A stretch of 64,000 bases of DNA from Spisula solida (GCA_947247005.1 OX365948.1:5084001-5148000); one strand, 5' to 3'; shown: positions 48,001 through 60,430, counted from the first letter of the stretch. Translations and numbers: made by a program. The notes: generated from the letters alone by a model not told the origin.

Positions 48001-49379
48001 GTTATATTCCCCCGGTTCGTTTAATGTTGGTGTAAACAAACCTAGAATATTATCAAACGAGTCAGTGTTAAAACAGTGTTGTAAACCTGAACTAAACAAT
48101 CCATTACGTCAAAGGGCTTCCTTCATGTTTGACGCCCACCGTAGTTACACTTTTACGGACACAGCAAATAAATAGTTATGCAGGTATCCCATGCCTGCCT
48201 GATCCTTAATAGTACTTAATGAAATGGCGTGTGTATGTATGATCTATAGCGATTTGTGCTAATTTTTCACAAATGGAGTGTTATTTTACCAAGATTTTAT
48301 CACTTTTCTCAAGTTTTTTTTCGTTGCCATGGTGTTCTAAATTTAATCATTGATTGCAGAAGTTATTTTGACTACGATTATGAATCTATCTCATAAAATC
48401 CAGTAACCGAAATAAAAATAAGATAATAACTTTGCTTAGGAAAGAGTGATTTACTCTTTTAGGTTGGGTTATATTGTGGTTGTAATACCATACAATAAAG
48501 TGATACTAGTCATATTTTATATAAGTCAAATATATTTTCTATATTTGTGGAAGAAATCAACTAGAATTTGGTTTATCTGATAGATGTACAAAATAAATAA
48601 TAGGTTTGCAAATCTCAGGTATAACTTTATGTTTCAATAGAAATGCATACTGCCGCCCTACCGAAAGTGTGAACGCTTGTACTCGGGTTGTCTGCTTTGG
48701 TCACCTGACAACAAGAATAAAATCGTCATAGCCAATATTCGTTCGCCATAATGTCAGTGAGAGATACCATATTTCACCATTGTGTATAGACCATGTACGA
48801 ACACTCATTTTCCTCAGCATTATTTAGCAACTCTCAGTTGTTTTTTTTACTGACCCTCGTACATATAAATGAAGCAATTTTAACAGAGTTTGACGTCCTT
48901 TTCATAGCAAACCTTGCAAGTTAACAAACAAAGACAACGTTTACAGACGTGAACACAGTCAATATGGCATATACAAAGAATACACTATAAAAAGAAAGAA
49001 ATGTTTTATATATTTTATATATATTACGTTCGTACAACTAAAATAAATGAAACCGAATGTAAAAACGCATGCTTTGTTCAATCTTAAACTAGGAAAGAGA
49101 TGTTTTCTGGAATTGTATTGTTATAATAGTATATATCGTTCATGTTTTGTGTCAGTGTGTGTGTTCGATAGCGACACCTGGAGGGCATGCAGATGCTTCG
49201 GCACAAAACATTTTAAAGGATTGTTCACAGTTCAACGTATGTTATGGGACATGCTTACACACCATATAAGTCTGGTTAAATGAGCCTCTGTATTCATAAT
49301 TTTGGTAGGAGTATCGTTGTTAATCAGGCCAATGTACTGAAGACAAGATAATATACCAGATCTAACATGCTATACGTTT
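48001..49379. other. Unmatched part of D3 copy A
   Basis: There is little correspondence with copy B here. The word GACCCTCGTA near 48854 looks like a single mariner-type terminus, but I find no opposite end. The frame at 49047-49283 (78 codons) is absent from copy B. Confidence 0.35.
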
Positions 49380-50366
49380 GAAACAAGTATTTATGATACT
49401 ACTCACGTCAGAGTGTAAGACAAAGAGTGTTATGATTTATTATTGATACCACATGAAATAACAGGCACACTATGAGTATTACTTATTCAAGGTTTATGTA
49501 ACGTCTAACATAACAGAAGCTTATTTGTTCACGAGGGACTTGTACACCTTCACTAACAGTCATGCGCTGTTTTTATTTCTTATTGTACCCAGGGTTATCC
49601 GAGTAAGAGTTTTTCATATCGTAGCTCGATATTTCCGATAACTCTGGCGTAAACTTTAACCCATCTATTCCATTTTAAAAACAAAGCAATGTCTAACATT
49701 TCGTTCGATTGGCTCGATAGCTGTTTCTGTCTAGGTAAAATAATTCAAGAAGATGTCTGCTATCAAACTTGAATTATGATTGATAACTATAATACACACA
49801 TGCAGTGTATCAGCCTACAGGATAAATAGGATAAATTTGCTAATAAGTTACTCTTAAAGAGCAATCAAAGCGTCGTAAAGACGACTAATACATACAATTT
49901 AGGTAACCTACTCGATATTTGCGATCAAAGTGATAATATCTATCTAACACTAACATGCAATTGATGTGATATCAGAAATTTTGAAATGTCATCATGAAAA
50001 TGACTTAAACTAATAATAATTTCAAGGATAAGATAATATTGATTCCGGTTTGGAAAATTATTTTATCAAACTATTGCAACATACCACACGCATATAAAAA
50101 ATCTTCTTCAAGTATCTCAATACCTAATTTTGAATAAATCAGGAATTTTATGACCACAAATTATAATCATACAAAACTGCTGGTATAAAATGGAAATGAA
50201 AAAGATGGATTACGTACAAATCAAGTAGTGCTGTTTTTGACGGATTAGATTCAGACTGGATGAAGATGTTTGTTTGACTTTCGTTTGAGTCACACTCGTA
50301 ACACATATTAATACATCTGAGAGAGACGTTTGGGGTGATAAGTCTTGTTCGTTACTATATTGTAAA

Positions 50367-51266
50367 AAGAGTATATTAAGTCAGACAGGGAAGGCAGCAC
50401 TCAACTTAACCAGCCGAGCACAGAAAACATTAAAAACACACAAAGCACAATGCCCAACTAAACAAGCGCAGATCCGCCCAAGTCCAAGCTGTCGAAAAGT
50501 ATAATAAATTATAACTAGCTGAATGACCCAGTAGAAAAGATACACAACCAAAAGGCGGAATGCCTACGCTGAATGACCTAGTAACAACAGTAAAACTGCT
50601 GAACTACATAGTTATAGCAGCCTTTAGTCTCAAAGTTAAATAACAGTATTAAAACGTTGAAAGGCCCGTATAGTGGGATGACCTAGAGCTAACAAGCTGA
50701 ATGACCCAGTTTCCACAGCAAAAGGACTATATTGCCCCGCTTTAGCTGTAAGAAATCTTAAAATGAAGAAGTGCCCAACACACTACCGACCAAGAAAATT
50801 AAACGCCCCTAGTCTCATTGTTAAAAACTGAATAAAAAAGATTCAGCAAACAAAAGGCAGAAAGCCCACGCTGAATGACCTAGAAACAACAGTAAAACTG
50901 CTGAACTACATAGTTTTAGCAGCCTACAGTCTAAAAGTTAAGTAACAGTATTAAAACGTTGAAAGGCCCGATTTCAGCAACAAAAAATCTGAAAACCTTA
51001 AAACGAGTGACCCAGTTTCATTAAGTAAAATGACGTAATTGAACAAATCGAGATATGACGTACTGAATTGCAAGCAATACAGAAGTCCCCCACCGGTGTA
51101 AAGCCATTGTCAATATGTATGTTGCCATATCAACAAACCAATAGTCCCCTCCGGTCAAAAACCATAAACTACACATGAACTTCATCCATTTTGATAGTAT
51201 TTATGTATTTTGTATATTATTCCATTGCAGTATTTTAGGTACTTTTGCAGTGGTACGCATAATTAG
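50367..51266 (-). mobile_element. R1 insertion in D3 copy A
   Basis: The left part (50367-51075) is a long inverted R1 copy with two successive rounds of the internal motif (AAAACTGCTGAACTACATAG near 50593 and 50896). It is followed by about 190 bases not seen in other copies. Comparison with copy B (TGTATTGTAAACCATTTGG near 62653) shows all of it as extra DNA. GTAAA occurs at 50362-50366 and again at 51267-51271, a candidate 5-bp target duplication. If correct, the full R1 element is about 900 bp and includes the extra 190 bases as its 5' end. Confidence 0.7.
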
Positions 51267-51438
51267 GTAAACACCATTACGAGTTGTTGTTATTGTATTT
51301 TGTAGTATTATCATTTTACATCATGTTCTGTAATAAATCTAATAAATCTACACGTAACATGCCCTCTGTCAATGGTGGTTTATAGTGAAACAAATGATGT
51401 CGCTGAAGTATAATAATCAAAGTACTGAAGTATTGATA

Positions 51439-52670
51439 CTTGGGGGATATCGCAGTTCTTGGTAATAATATAGGGTTTACATCATTCAGATCTCACCAAA
51501 CGGACCCATAAAGGCAATCTACCCATAAAAAGCCCAAATGAACTAGTTTCAACTGTAAAAGGGGGGGCTGAACGTCCTAGTTTTAGCTGAGAAAATGTAT
51601 TAGAAGGATTAAGAATAACAGTAAATGGTAATATCATGCAGCTGCACAAATAACGTTTGACGGTAGCAAGCAAAAATAATATAAGTAGATCTAATTGGAT
51701 AACGAATGAATGGGCGCAAAACTATATAAAAATAGCAACAAAACTACACTAAGTCGTAATTCCATAAATATACAGCTGCATAATAAACAAACCACATATG
51801 TTGTAAATTGCGCGAAAGAATCAGATAGGGAATGAAAGAAAAATCTACAGACATGGTCCCAAATCTGGATGGGAAATTTGTATGGAATGGGCCGTTGTTT
51901 TAACGATATACGCAAACTATTTCACTGAATATAATATGGTAAATTAATTGACACAACGTCGATCGAAACTATAAACATGAGGCGCTAGAAAATAAAATCT
52001 AGCAACTAAACTACACAAAATCCAAATTCGGTATACTTAAACTCTAGCTGCGTGCGAACTGGATATGGTAGGAATAGCGCGAACGATTCAGAATGGGGAC
52101 AAAAAAAACCACAAATAACCGGTATGGTCTCGATCTCGTAGGGAAATGTGTAAACAACAGCGCTTGGAAAATGGTTGTTCTAAAAAAAGACGCAAACTAT
52201 TTAGCTGAATATCTGAAGTAATTTGATGGATGAAACGTCGATCAATACTATTAACAAATGCAAAATAATGTAAATAGTGAAAAAAGGCAAACATTATATT
52301 AGGAGTTTTTAGCTAAATAGTTATATGAACATTATGAAACAAAACAGTGTAAATTTCGTCTGCTCAGCTGTTTACTTATCACCCCTCAAAATTCATTAGT
52401 CATTTTACAGCGCGTAGGAATTTATTCGTGCAGATACATTAACTCAGAGAAACAAACATTCCAAAGTATCCCGCAATACAAAGAAATAAAAAATAATTCA
52501 ATTGCTTGGGACAAATATTTTTAAAAATGATTGAAAATTATAATTTTGGTTAAGATTGGCTAGAACTCATTTCTTGCTCGGATGCATTGGTTGTGGAAAA
52601 ATTACATGGTTAAAATCGTAGTGATTTCTGGATTGTATGTATAAGCAATACTTGGGGGAAATCCCCCAAG
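51439..52670. mobile_element. TA-flanked TIR element with internal tandem duplication
   Basis: The ends are CTTGGGGGAT at 51439 and its complement ATCCCCCAAG at 52670, with TA on each side (51437-51438 and 52671-52672). Copy B of D3 lacks this DNA. Inside, a unit of about 270-280 bp is present twice. TAGCAACAAAACTACACTAA near 51734 pairs with TAGCAACTAAACTACACAAA near 52000, and ACGCAAACTATTT near 51909 pairs with the same word near 52189. An R1-like scrap (GTCCTAGTTTTAGCTGA near 51575) is also inside. No transposase is visible. The short TIRs make the class uncertain. Confidence 0.55.
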
Positions 52671-53261
52671 TAAAAATGACTTCATTATCCTAAGAATATA
52701 CATACGATTGTGAGAGTGTTAGACAACATCTGCTGGTATAAATTATGTCAACGAGGCAGTATGATAACATCAACCCTCGTAGCTATGTCGTGCTATTGGA
52801 GAACATTAATAATGATCATAATAGCAACTTGATTTAAAGAGGCGACGCAGTTGTAATTTGATCAACAACTCTAGTATTACAACAATATCTCCTGTCGGCA
52901 TGAAGACATTTTAAGCATCCACTTAATTGCCGGAAGTTAAGCTGGTAATAATATGAAATACATCTACAACCACCCATCTCTACCACCGCTACATGCCCTA
53001 TCAAATAACAGCGGTTTAGAGTTAAGCGTGAATCTAATTCCACAGGTATTAAAATATCCATTAGGTTTTCATAGAAAGCAGAAAAAGAGCTAAAGGTCTG
53101 AATAATTGCCTCATTCAGAGCTTGAAGAATATACTTAAAATAATATATATCAAATAATCTGAACAATTATTACGGATGAGACAATACGCGTATCTATAGA
53201 ACGGAGAAATTCCCAAGGCAAACATCGAAGACATATTGTTTTATCGATTATTCGCAGTTTT

Positions 53262-54045
53262 TAGACCTTTTGTAGTATGTAGAGGTCACAATTTTGACTT
53301 AATCTTTATACAGTAACCATAAACATGTCAACACAATCTAGGTCAATTTAGATATTTGGCTATTTGGGGTCAAAAACTAGGTCACAAGGTCAAATAATAG
53401 AAAAACTTTGTGTAGTCACTAATGGTCACAATTTTAACATACTCTTAATGAGACTTGGTCACTATGATCATGTCAACACAATCTATGTCAAATTCGATAT
53501 TGGGTCAACTGGGGTCTAGAACGAGGTCACAAGGTCAAATTATAGAACAAACATGCGTAGTCAGGGTCAGAAAGTAGGTCACAAGGTCAAATTATAGAAA
53601 AACATTGCGTAGTGACTAGATGTCACAATTATTGCCTAATATCTATGAAACTTAGCCACAATGATCATCTCAAGAAAATCTAGGTCGATATTGGTTTATC
53701 TAGGTCTAAAACTAGGTCACAATTTCAAATCTTAGAAAAACATTGTGCAGTCCCTAGATATCTCATTGTTGGCCTTATCTTTATAAAATGTGGTCACAAT
53801 GATCATCTCAAAATATAGGAGAAGTTCGATATTGGGTCATCTAGGGTAAAAAACTGGGTCATTTGGTCAAATCATAGACAAAACTTGGCTTAAACTTCAA
53901 TATGGCATTGGGTCTATGTGATGTAAATTACCAGGTCGCTTTATAAGACAATATGAAAACTTTGTACCTGCAATAGAGGCTACCATTAGGGGTCTGCATG
54001 AACTACTAGGACAGGTGAGCGACCTATGGCCATTTGGGCCTTCTT
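53262..54045. repeat. 140-bp GGTCA tandem repeat block
   Basis: Units containing GAGGTCACAATTTTG, CTAGGTCACAAGGTCAAAT and GATCATGTCAACACAATCTA-like words start near 53284, 53424, 53619 and 53759. The period is 140 bases, with one extra 55-base partial unit at about 53562-53616. The block closes with ACAGGTGAGCGACCTATGGC near 54014. D3 copy B joins TTCGCAGTT directly to downstream sequence near 63392, so the block is an insertion in copy A. Repeats of this style occur widely in bivalves as far as I recall. Confidence 0.88.
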
Positions 54046-54099
54046 GTCTGAGATGTGTTTACTAAATACTGTTTAATATATTTTAAAGGTACTGTAGGT

Positions 54100-55305
54100 T
54101 GAATAAGTAATACTAATGAAGCAACTATCACATTCAAATATGGGGTTATAGATTTCATAGAATATAATCAACCAGTTCTCTGTAGTCGAGTGGATACGCA
54201 TTATACGTAATATTATGCCAGTGTTTTGGCGAGTTTTTCTTCAATCAGAAACTGGAAATTCTAACCATAAAATATCATACCAGTCGATTTTTTCAAATTC
54301 GCTCAGTACATTTATTATAATGACAAGGAACACAACACATTCCCCGTTCAAATGGAATCGAGCAACCAGTGCAATCAAAGTATACAAGCGATCAATTTAG
54401 CTCAATCGACGAAAAATTAATATATGTATCCCTTGCAATGACAATAAGATACACGTTATGAACAAGGGTCCTTCAAATTTTTAGACTGGGCTTATCATTT
54501 TAATTCCAAATGACACAGACAAATACAAACTACATTACATTAAAATACAGCCTTTCGGACTCAAGTGCAGAAAATATTTCCTGAAACAAGGCATTTTAAA
54601 AAAAGTATGGCTGAAATACAAAATGCCACCTTACCGTGTCCACCACACAGCGCTCTTTTTATTCTGACGTCAGCGGCGTTAATGACGTTTTGATGTTTCT
54701 CTTATGGTAAGTTCGGAATTAAATTATCATATTAATATAGAAATAAACTTCAACAATCAATTGTGTTTAATTAGATATATCTGTCACACGATATATGTAT
54801 ATACATGTATATATATAGAGAGAGTCTTAATTTGAGGATTAAGCTAGGCATAATGGATGTATGTTATAATGAAAACACTTTGCAAATTTCGACTGACGTT
54901 TTGTGTTGTGAAATGTCCCTACGTTTGCCTATCTGCCAATTCCTGTTATCGTTTTCAATATCATGGTGTTCTTCAGAAATTTGCGTTTCAATAATTTGCC
55001 TTTTAAACACAAAGTTAATGCATGTGTTATATTCTCCTTTTGCTCGCCATAGCAGGTATCGGGAGTCTGCTGTGTTTGCAAGACCAGTTTACAATTTAAT
55101 AGTCGCACGAATGGCATATGGACGTTAAAAACGTGACTCATCTTGATCAAACATTTCTTAATTCAAACTCAAACGTCCAAATAACTTCATATTTTCATGA
55201 AAAAGTCATGATAATATTCTTTAATTATCCCGCAGAAATAAAAGAATACAAATTAAATAATACAGCACGTATAACTAGTTAAAAAATTATAAAGGTATGT
55301 TACTC
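54100..55305. other. Extra DNA in D3 copy A, nothing recognised
   Basis: This stretch has no counterpart in copy B. A TA/CATG-rich palindromic run lies near 54790-54815. The frame at 54805-55128 (107 codons) has a short hydrophobic stretch but no recognisable domain. It may belong to the insertion that ends at 56045. Confidence 0.35.
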
Positions 55306-55309
55306 GTCA

Positions 55310-56045
55310 GCGGGTCTTAGTTCAAAGGTAGTTTTACATTCTATAAATGGTATCTTAGGACATGGAGGATGATCTATAGTGGGTGGGTGCATGATTTTTT
55401 CAAATGCATTTTATTCTTCAAATTGTCATTTGAGGGTTACCTGTAATAAGCATAGCATTATGATGTACTACATATACCCTTGAAGTTAAATAAAAATAAA
55501 TATTAATAAAGTGAATTTATTGAAGTATGACAGCATTTTCATTGTAAATCTTGCTCGTTCGCAAACACAAAAACTGCCCAAGGGTACTTGCTAAAATGTA
55601 TATCATTCTTACAATATAACTCTCGGGAACAAACTGTTACTTAGTTTAAGACTGAAAAATGTATACTTACAAAGAAATTCAAGAAACATTGACATTTTTC
55701 TACTTTCGGTTTGCAAGGTCATTGATGATTATTGGTTTTTTGCATGCTACAAGTTCATGAATTTGTTTCATAGTTATTTCTTTGTAAGAGTGTGTTCCTT
55801 ATACTATTGGCTATGTCCCCGACAACACACTTTGACTCTTAATGTCATGTTGACTTTGTTTGTGAACGAGTAAGATTTGCAATAAAAATGCTGTCATGCT
55901 TCAATAAATTCACTTTATCAATATTCATTTTGGGTACATGTAGTGCATCATAATATAATGCTTATTTTATTCAAAAACTTTCATTTGAAGACAAAAAAAC
56001 GCTTTTTAACTAAAATTGCACCATCTCACTAAAGATTAGACCCTA
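55310..56045. mobile_element. Long-TIR palindromic element
   Basis: The arms at about 55355-55580 and 55855-56035 are inverted copies of each other. TAAAGTGAATTTATTGAAG at 55508 is met by CTTCAATAAATTCACTTTA at 55898, and ATGATGTACTACATATACCC at 55460 by GGGTACATGTAGTGCATCAT at 55932. An inner pair (ACTTACAAAGAAAT and ATTTCTTTGTAAG) shortens the loop. The outermost few bases are uncertain, with AGACCC near 56038 opposite GGGTCT near 55313. No open frame is present, and the element is absent from D3 copy B. Confidence 0.75.
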
Positions 56046-56600
56046 CTCCCTTAACATCACTATCATATATCAAGTGAAGATATTTTCAGGGAAATGGATA
56101 AAAGGTAGCTGTAATATATATTGGTCAGATGTTTTAGCTGTATTTGCTATTTTTACTTGGTTTATCTTGACAGCGAATGATTTAAATCAATATAAACATC
56201 ATTTGAACATATCAGATAGCAACCTCATTGCTTAGATAACCGACATTGACAATGCTACCAATCCCATAATTAATGACGGTGACACAACAGTAATTATTGA
56301 TATCGGAAATGTGTTTATGAAGTTGTTTTAAATGCTATTAAACTCAGTTCTTAATATATGTATTAAGTATATAAGTAGCATTGACGTATAACTGATACGA
56401 CATTCAAATTAAGTGTACAGCACAAATAACAAATGTGTAACAAAACTAAATTTTAATAATTAAAAAGCCCGAAAAATAATATTAATTGAATTACTACTTA
56501 CAAAGCACTATGTTGAGCACAGGGTACTTGTCTAAGCATCAATTAATACGAAATTACGAGTATATTTTTCTGTTATTCATTCATCAATAAAGATATACAT

Positions 56601-57984
56601 GCAGGTATAAATAGTAATTCTATAATATATATATATTATATAGTTTAACTTACTATCCATATGAATAAAGTGAATAAAACTGGACTATGCTAAATATCCG
56701 TTTAAGATTCCAGACCTACTTGATACTATGGGTTGGTTTATATTAGTTAAACATTAATAACGAAGTTAATTATATACTAGTTTATAACGAAATGAAACGT
56801 TATCATGAATTAGAATACAATGATGTGTATTTGATTACAGTAGATCTAGAATCATCTCTTTGGATCACCTATATGATTTAAACTTGCTGACATCGTTGTT
56901 CATGCATTGTGACGTGTGATTGTACTCGCTGAATTGTCTTTTTTGTGTGTCCCCTATTGTGCCTTTCGCCTTCGACTGTTTATGTTGTGAACTTCCTTCC
57001 TTGTTCGATTTCTTTATTTCGATTTTTGTTCGCATCATACATATCTGGTTAACATGTATCTCCTTGTTTCGCAAACTGTTCTATAATGTTTCTGTATGCA
57101 TCCCACGTATGCTGGACCGTTTTATCCCTATCAATACTTCCCGTACAGTTCGCTGTGTATTGTATCTCTTTATACATTTGTTTATATTTCTATATACAAC
57201 ACTGCATTTCCCCATGAAAGTTAGTTTAGACGACTCGTACGTATATAAATACAAATGTATATATTAAGAACAAGTCGTATGCGACAAACCTAATTACAAC
57301 AACTAACATAATACACATGCATTAATAAGAATAACTGACACATATCTCATAAATAATGTCCATATAACCAACACTATACAACGCTAGAATGGGGTCTTTT
57401 GCTTCGGCTATGATTTCGATTATATGATTAAAGACGGTTTTCATCTAAAATGACAAATATGTGTGTTGTGTTCATCATGATTGTATGGGTTATGGAAATA
57501 CTTTTGAGTCTGGTGATTTATTTCTGTCTAGTAAGCAATGATATAATAAAGCTAGAGAACTCAATCAACGGGTTACTAGTATTGTATTTCATTAAGAGCG
57601 AAGCCCGAGATTTAATAGGATACTCGAGTTTTTTTGTATCTCTATCTGATTTTAGTATAACATAATCTAAGGGCGTTTTGGTTGTGATAATTCAGAAGTA
57701 GCACTCTTTGTAGTAGAAGCAGATTTAATCGCACTCCTTGCTAGTTCAGGTATTGCACTCTTTTCTGTCATTACTATGATACAATAGGAATTTACTAAAG
57801 TACGAATACGTCAAAATGGTCAGCGAGGAGTATAATCTTTTAAGGTATTTGAATTTGTTAAGTAAAGCTATGATTAAAATCGATTATTCAATACAAGTTT
57901 AAATTTGATTATAAGTTACGTCTTAGTCAAATGCATAGCTTAGTTTTTTAAAATTATTTTTCAAAAGGATGATAAACAAATAGA
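56601..57984. other. AT-rich DNA with weak coding hints
   Basis: The frame at 56920-57267 (115 codons) is hydrophobic and cysteine-rich. The frame at 57450-57665 starts with a strongly hydrophobic run (VFIMIVWVMEILLSLVIYF), and GTAAGC follows near 57530 as a possible splice donor, so a signal-peptide exon is conceivable. No neighbouring exon or family could be identified. Confidence 0.3.
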
Positions 57985-58145
57985 CACACAACGCAGCACT
58001 CGACTGAAACAACCGAGCTCAGAAATCAAAAACCACAAAGACCACAATCACACGGCACAATGCCAAACATTCACGTAAACGAGAAAACGAAACCAATCCG
58101 CTGAAATTCCAAGTTTCTGTTGTCGAAAAAATGAGGCATATTTTA
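57985..58145 (-). repeat. Dispersed repeat R1, inverted diverged fragment
   Basis: GCAGCACTCGACTGAAACAA and CCGAGCTCAGAAATCAAAAA correspond to the inverted constant block, with more changes than other copies. Confidence 0.6.
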
Positions 58146-58431
58146 AGCTTTATAAATAGGTGCCGTAAATAGTCTGAACTGCACAAGCAAAATTAAATCT
58201 CATTAATTGTCATTTTGCCGGTGTTACTTTCATGCAGAGATAAATGTGTATACTGTTTGTGTGCCTTTCGTGCATTGATTTTTCTGTTGATTCCAGCCTT
58301 CTTTGAACAATGAGTTATTAGCTTTTTACATGAGATTAGTTAATGTTAAAGTTAGGTTTGGTGATTTTATGCATGGGTTAAACGGGAATATACATGTATA
58401 AAACAAACAAAAATCACAGAGGAACTTATTT

Positions 58432-58548
58432 CCTGTGCTCGGTTGGTTCAGTTGGGCATTTTTCTTGGTCTGTTTTTAATGTTTTCTGTGCTCGGCTGGT
58501 TAAGTTGAGTGCTGCCTTCCCTGTCTGACTTAATATAATCTTTTAACA
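58432..58548 (+). repeat. Dispersed repeat R1, 3' fragment with duplicated core
   Basis: The GTGCTCGG-TGGTT core occurs twice (near 58437 and 58490), as in the copy at 2360-2548, and the unit ends GTCTGACTTAATATAATC. With the inverted fragment 290 bases upstream it forms an inverted pair. Confidence 0.8.
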
Positions 58549-59820
58549 GTTAATGAAACCACAATCGGGTCAAACATATGTTTTATAAACGAGTTATTAT
58601 CATAAGTATTTGCTTGTTTTGATGTGGAAATTTAATTTTTCTAGAGCGTCAAAAATGTTGTTTTGAACTATAGCACATTGCGATTAATAAGTGTGTGTTT
58701 GTGCATAATATTATGTACGTATACGTGGTTTACTTTAAACATTCACTTAAACCGTTACTAAACGATGTGTGCTTCAGACTCTTTGTGAACACACTATTAT
58801 GATGTGTCAGCGATAAAGATGACCTGATGCGAAGTTTAAAGATATAGTACTATTCTATGCTGATTAATAATCTAAATAATTTTCGTAAACTGGCAAATGC
58901 AATTATTCTTATTGTGAAACAAATCATTATTTGGGTTGTAAATAAGATATACTAAATGTACATGATCCACAAGTTTTCGTTATAAAGATAATAGGTTTGA
59001 GGCGAAAGTGTATCGTAAAATCACGTTCGCATAAGTAAATGTATTTTTTATAGTAATCCGTTGTATAGATTATGTATTGATAAACAATATTCAATAAATC
59101 AGCCGTATGAACTCCTATTGTGTATTAGAGGATGATTTATCTCACTAATCTGTACTCTGTCCTAAACATTTATTTAAGTAAATCACATTACGATCTGACA
59201 GGCACAATGCCGCAACTTACTAATGTTACAAGTCTATGCTTGTTAATGGACGACACTGCTGATAAAAATGCGATCAGACAGTTCGTTACTCTATCAATAT
59301 TCTAACCATTGTAATAAATAAAAGGGATGGTCAGTAAAAACACAACATTTCTGAACACATCCTGAGGATTGTCAATAATGGACAGCAATAACGTGATCAA
59401 AATATTTTCAAGTGTGTCTGTGCACATGTTACGACAAGACTATATGCGTGGTAACAAATGTACATTTTGAAATGACAACCAACCAGGGTATATTGTTCTA
59501 GTGGACCAGATTTTGAACTTGTACAAAAGTAGTACTTTTAATTTCTATGGTTTTGGATAATACATTTTTTACCGGTACTCACCGCACGTATACAGAATAG
59601 CAAGGTAGAATTACTAAGTGTTCGATGAAATGCTTGTGTAGAGTGTGTACAGACGTGTATATAAGATTAAATCGGAGCTATCGGACGTAGGGTCAGAGTG
59701 AACGAAACCTTACACACTAAAACTATAAGATTACTCTGCTCACTCAGAATTCACTAGATGAAAATTATTAATCTGTAGATATTATTATTTATATAATTTT
59801 GCGCTATCCGAGCAGTTACC
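58549..59820. other. AT-rich DNA, nothing recognised
   Basis: No repeat ends, RNA boxes or open frames of note were found before the helicase relic. Confidence 0.45.
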
Positions 59821-59826
59821 AAACTA

Positions 59827-60430
59827 ATGCAGGCAGGCACTATGGAAAACATTATTCAACATATTGACACTGACAATTTGGCTATTGTTATTCCTCAGGA
59901 AGGACACCATGGATATAAGGTTGTCAGAGACCATAAGCCATTACATTCAGAAGAACTAGCTTGCTTTGGTTCTGGTACTGAAACACAAATGAATGAAGAC
60001 TATGATCTCGGTGACGAATTGGGAATAAACAGAAAAAACGAGTATTTGTGCCGATCTTCCTTTAGGTGAAATTAACAATGAACTATACGTGCAAATTGTA
60101 CTTTATCATGTCCTTCATGTTGTAAATACTCAGTTTGAAATATTTTATATTTTCCTGTCTGGAGGTGCTGGTAGTGGAAAGTCCGGTCTTATAAGAACTC
60201 TAATTCAAGGCCTTTTTGTAAAGTATTTCAGTCATATGCAAGGTGACGACCCTGTCTCAACGAAAGCACTTGTATGTGCATCAACTGGCAAAGTAGTCAA
60301 TTGCATTGGAGGAAGCACAATATACTGTATGAAATTGATATGGATCTCTTAAATCAACTCACTGCTTGTGATCATGCTTTAGATCTTTTGAAATGTGTTT
60401 TCCCAAAGGCAAATTTTAAAATTATATTAT
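59827..60430 (+). pseudogene. Pif1-like helicase fragment, probably from a Helitron
   Basis: The frame at 60089-60352 contains FLSGGAGSGKS, a Walker A P-loop (residues 25-32 of that frame, lysine and serine intact), followed by LIRTLIQGLF, GDDP and ASTGKVVNCIGGSTI. This arrangement matches the start of the Pif1/RecD-type helicase domain carried by Helitrons (usually CAPTGKAAxNIGGxTIHS). An upstream frame (59827-60069) probably belongs to the same protein, shifted by one frame near 60060. The Walker B and later motifs are absent, and the sequence breaks off near 60430. No Helitron ends were found. A host Pif1 paralogue is less likely given the repeat context. Confidence 0.75.

Larger units (their letters stand above)
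47640..56600. repeat. Duplicated segment D3, copy A, expanded by insertions
   Basis: Blocks of this region match 61120-64000 in the same order. Shared words include TTCAGATTTAGCA (47773 and 61258), ATGATTTATTATTGATA (49433 and 61735), ATGAAAAAGATGGAT (50196 and 62491), AAAATGACTTCA (52674 and 62761), AGAGAAATGGATAAAAGGTAGCT-like DNA (56089 and 63559) and CTACCAATCCC (56258 and 63722). Between matched blocks copy A holds extra DNA at about 50367-51266, 51439-52670, 53262-54045 and within 54100-56045, each described separately. Frames in the two copies are not conserved, so the unit appears non-coding. Confidence 0.8.

Noticed and set aside
48640..48870. Third mariner-like element ending in GACCCTCGTA
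   Set aside because: Only one terminus could be found and no inverted partner or TA pair delimits an element.
56920..57267. 115-codon hydrophobic protein
   Set aside because: It is rich in Phe, Leu, Ile and Cys as expected from T-rich DNA read in this frame, with no domain, neighbour exon or duplicate support.
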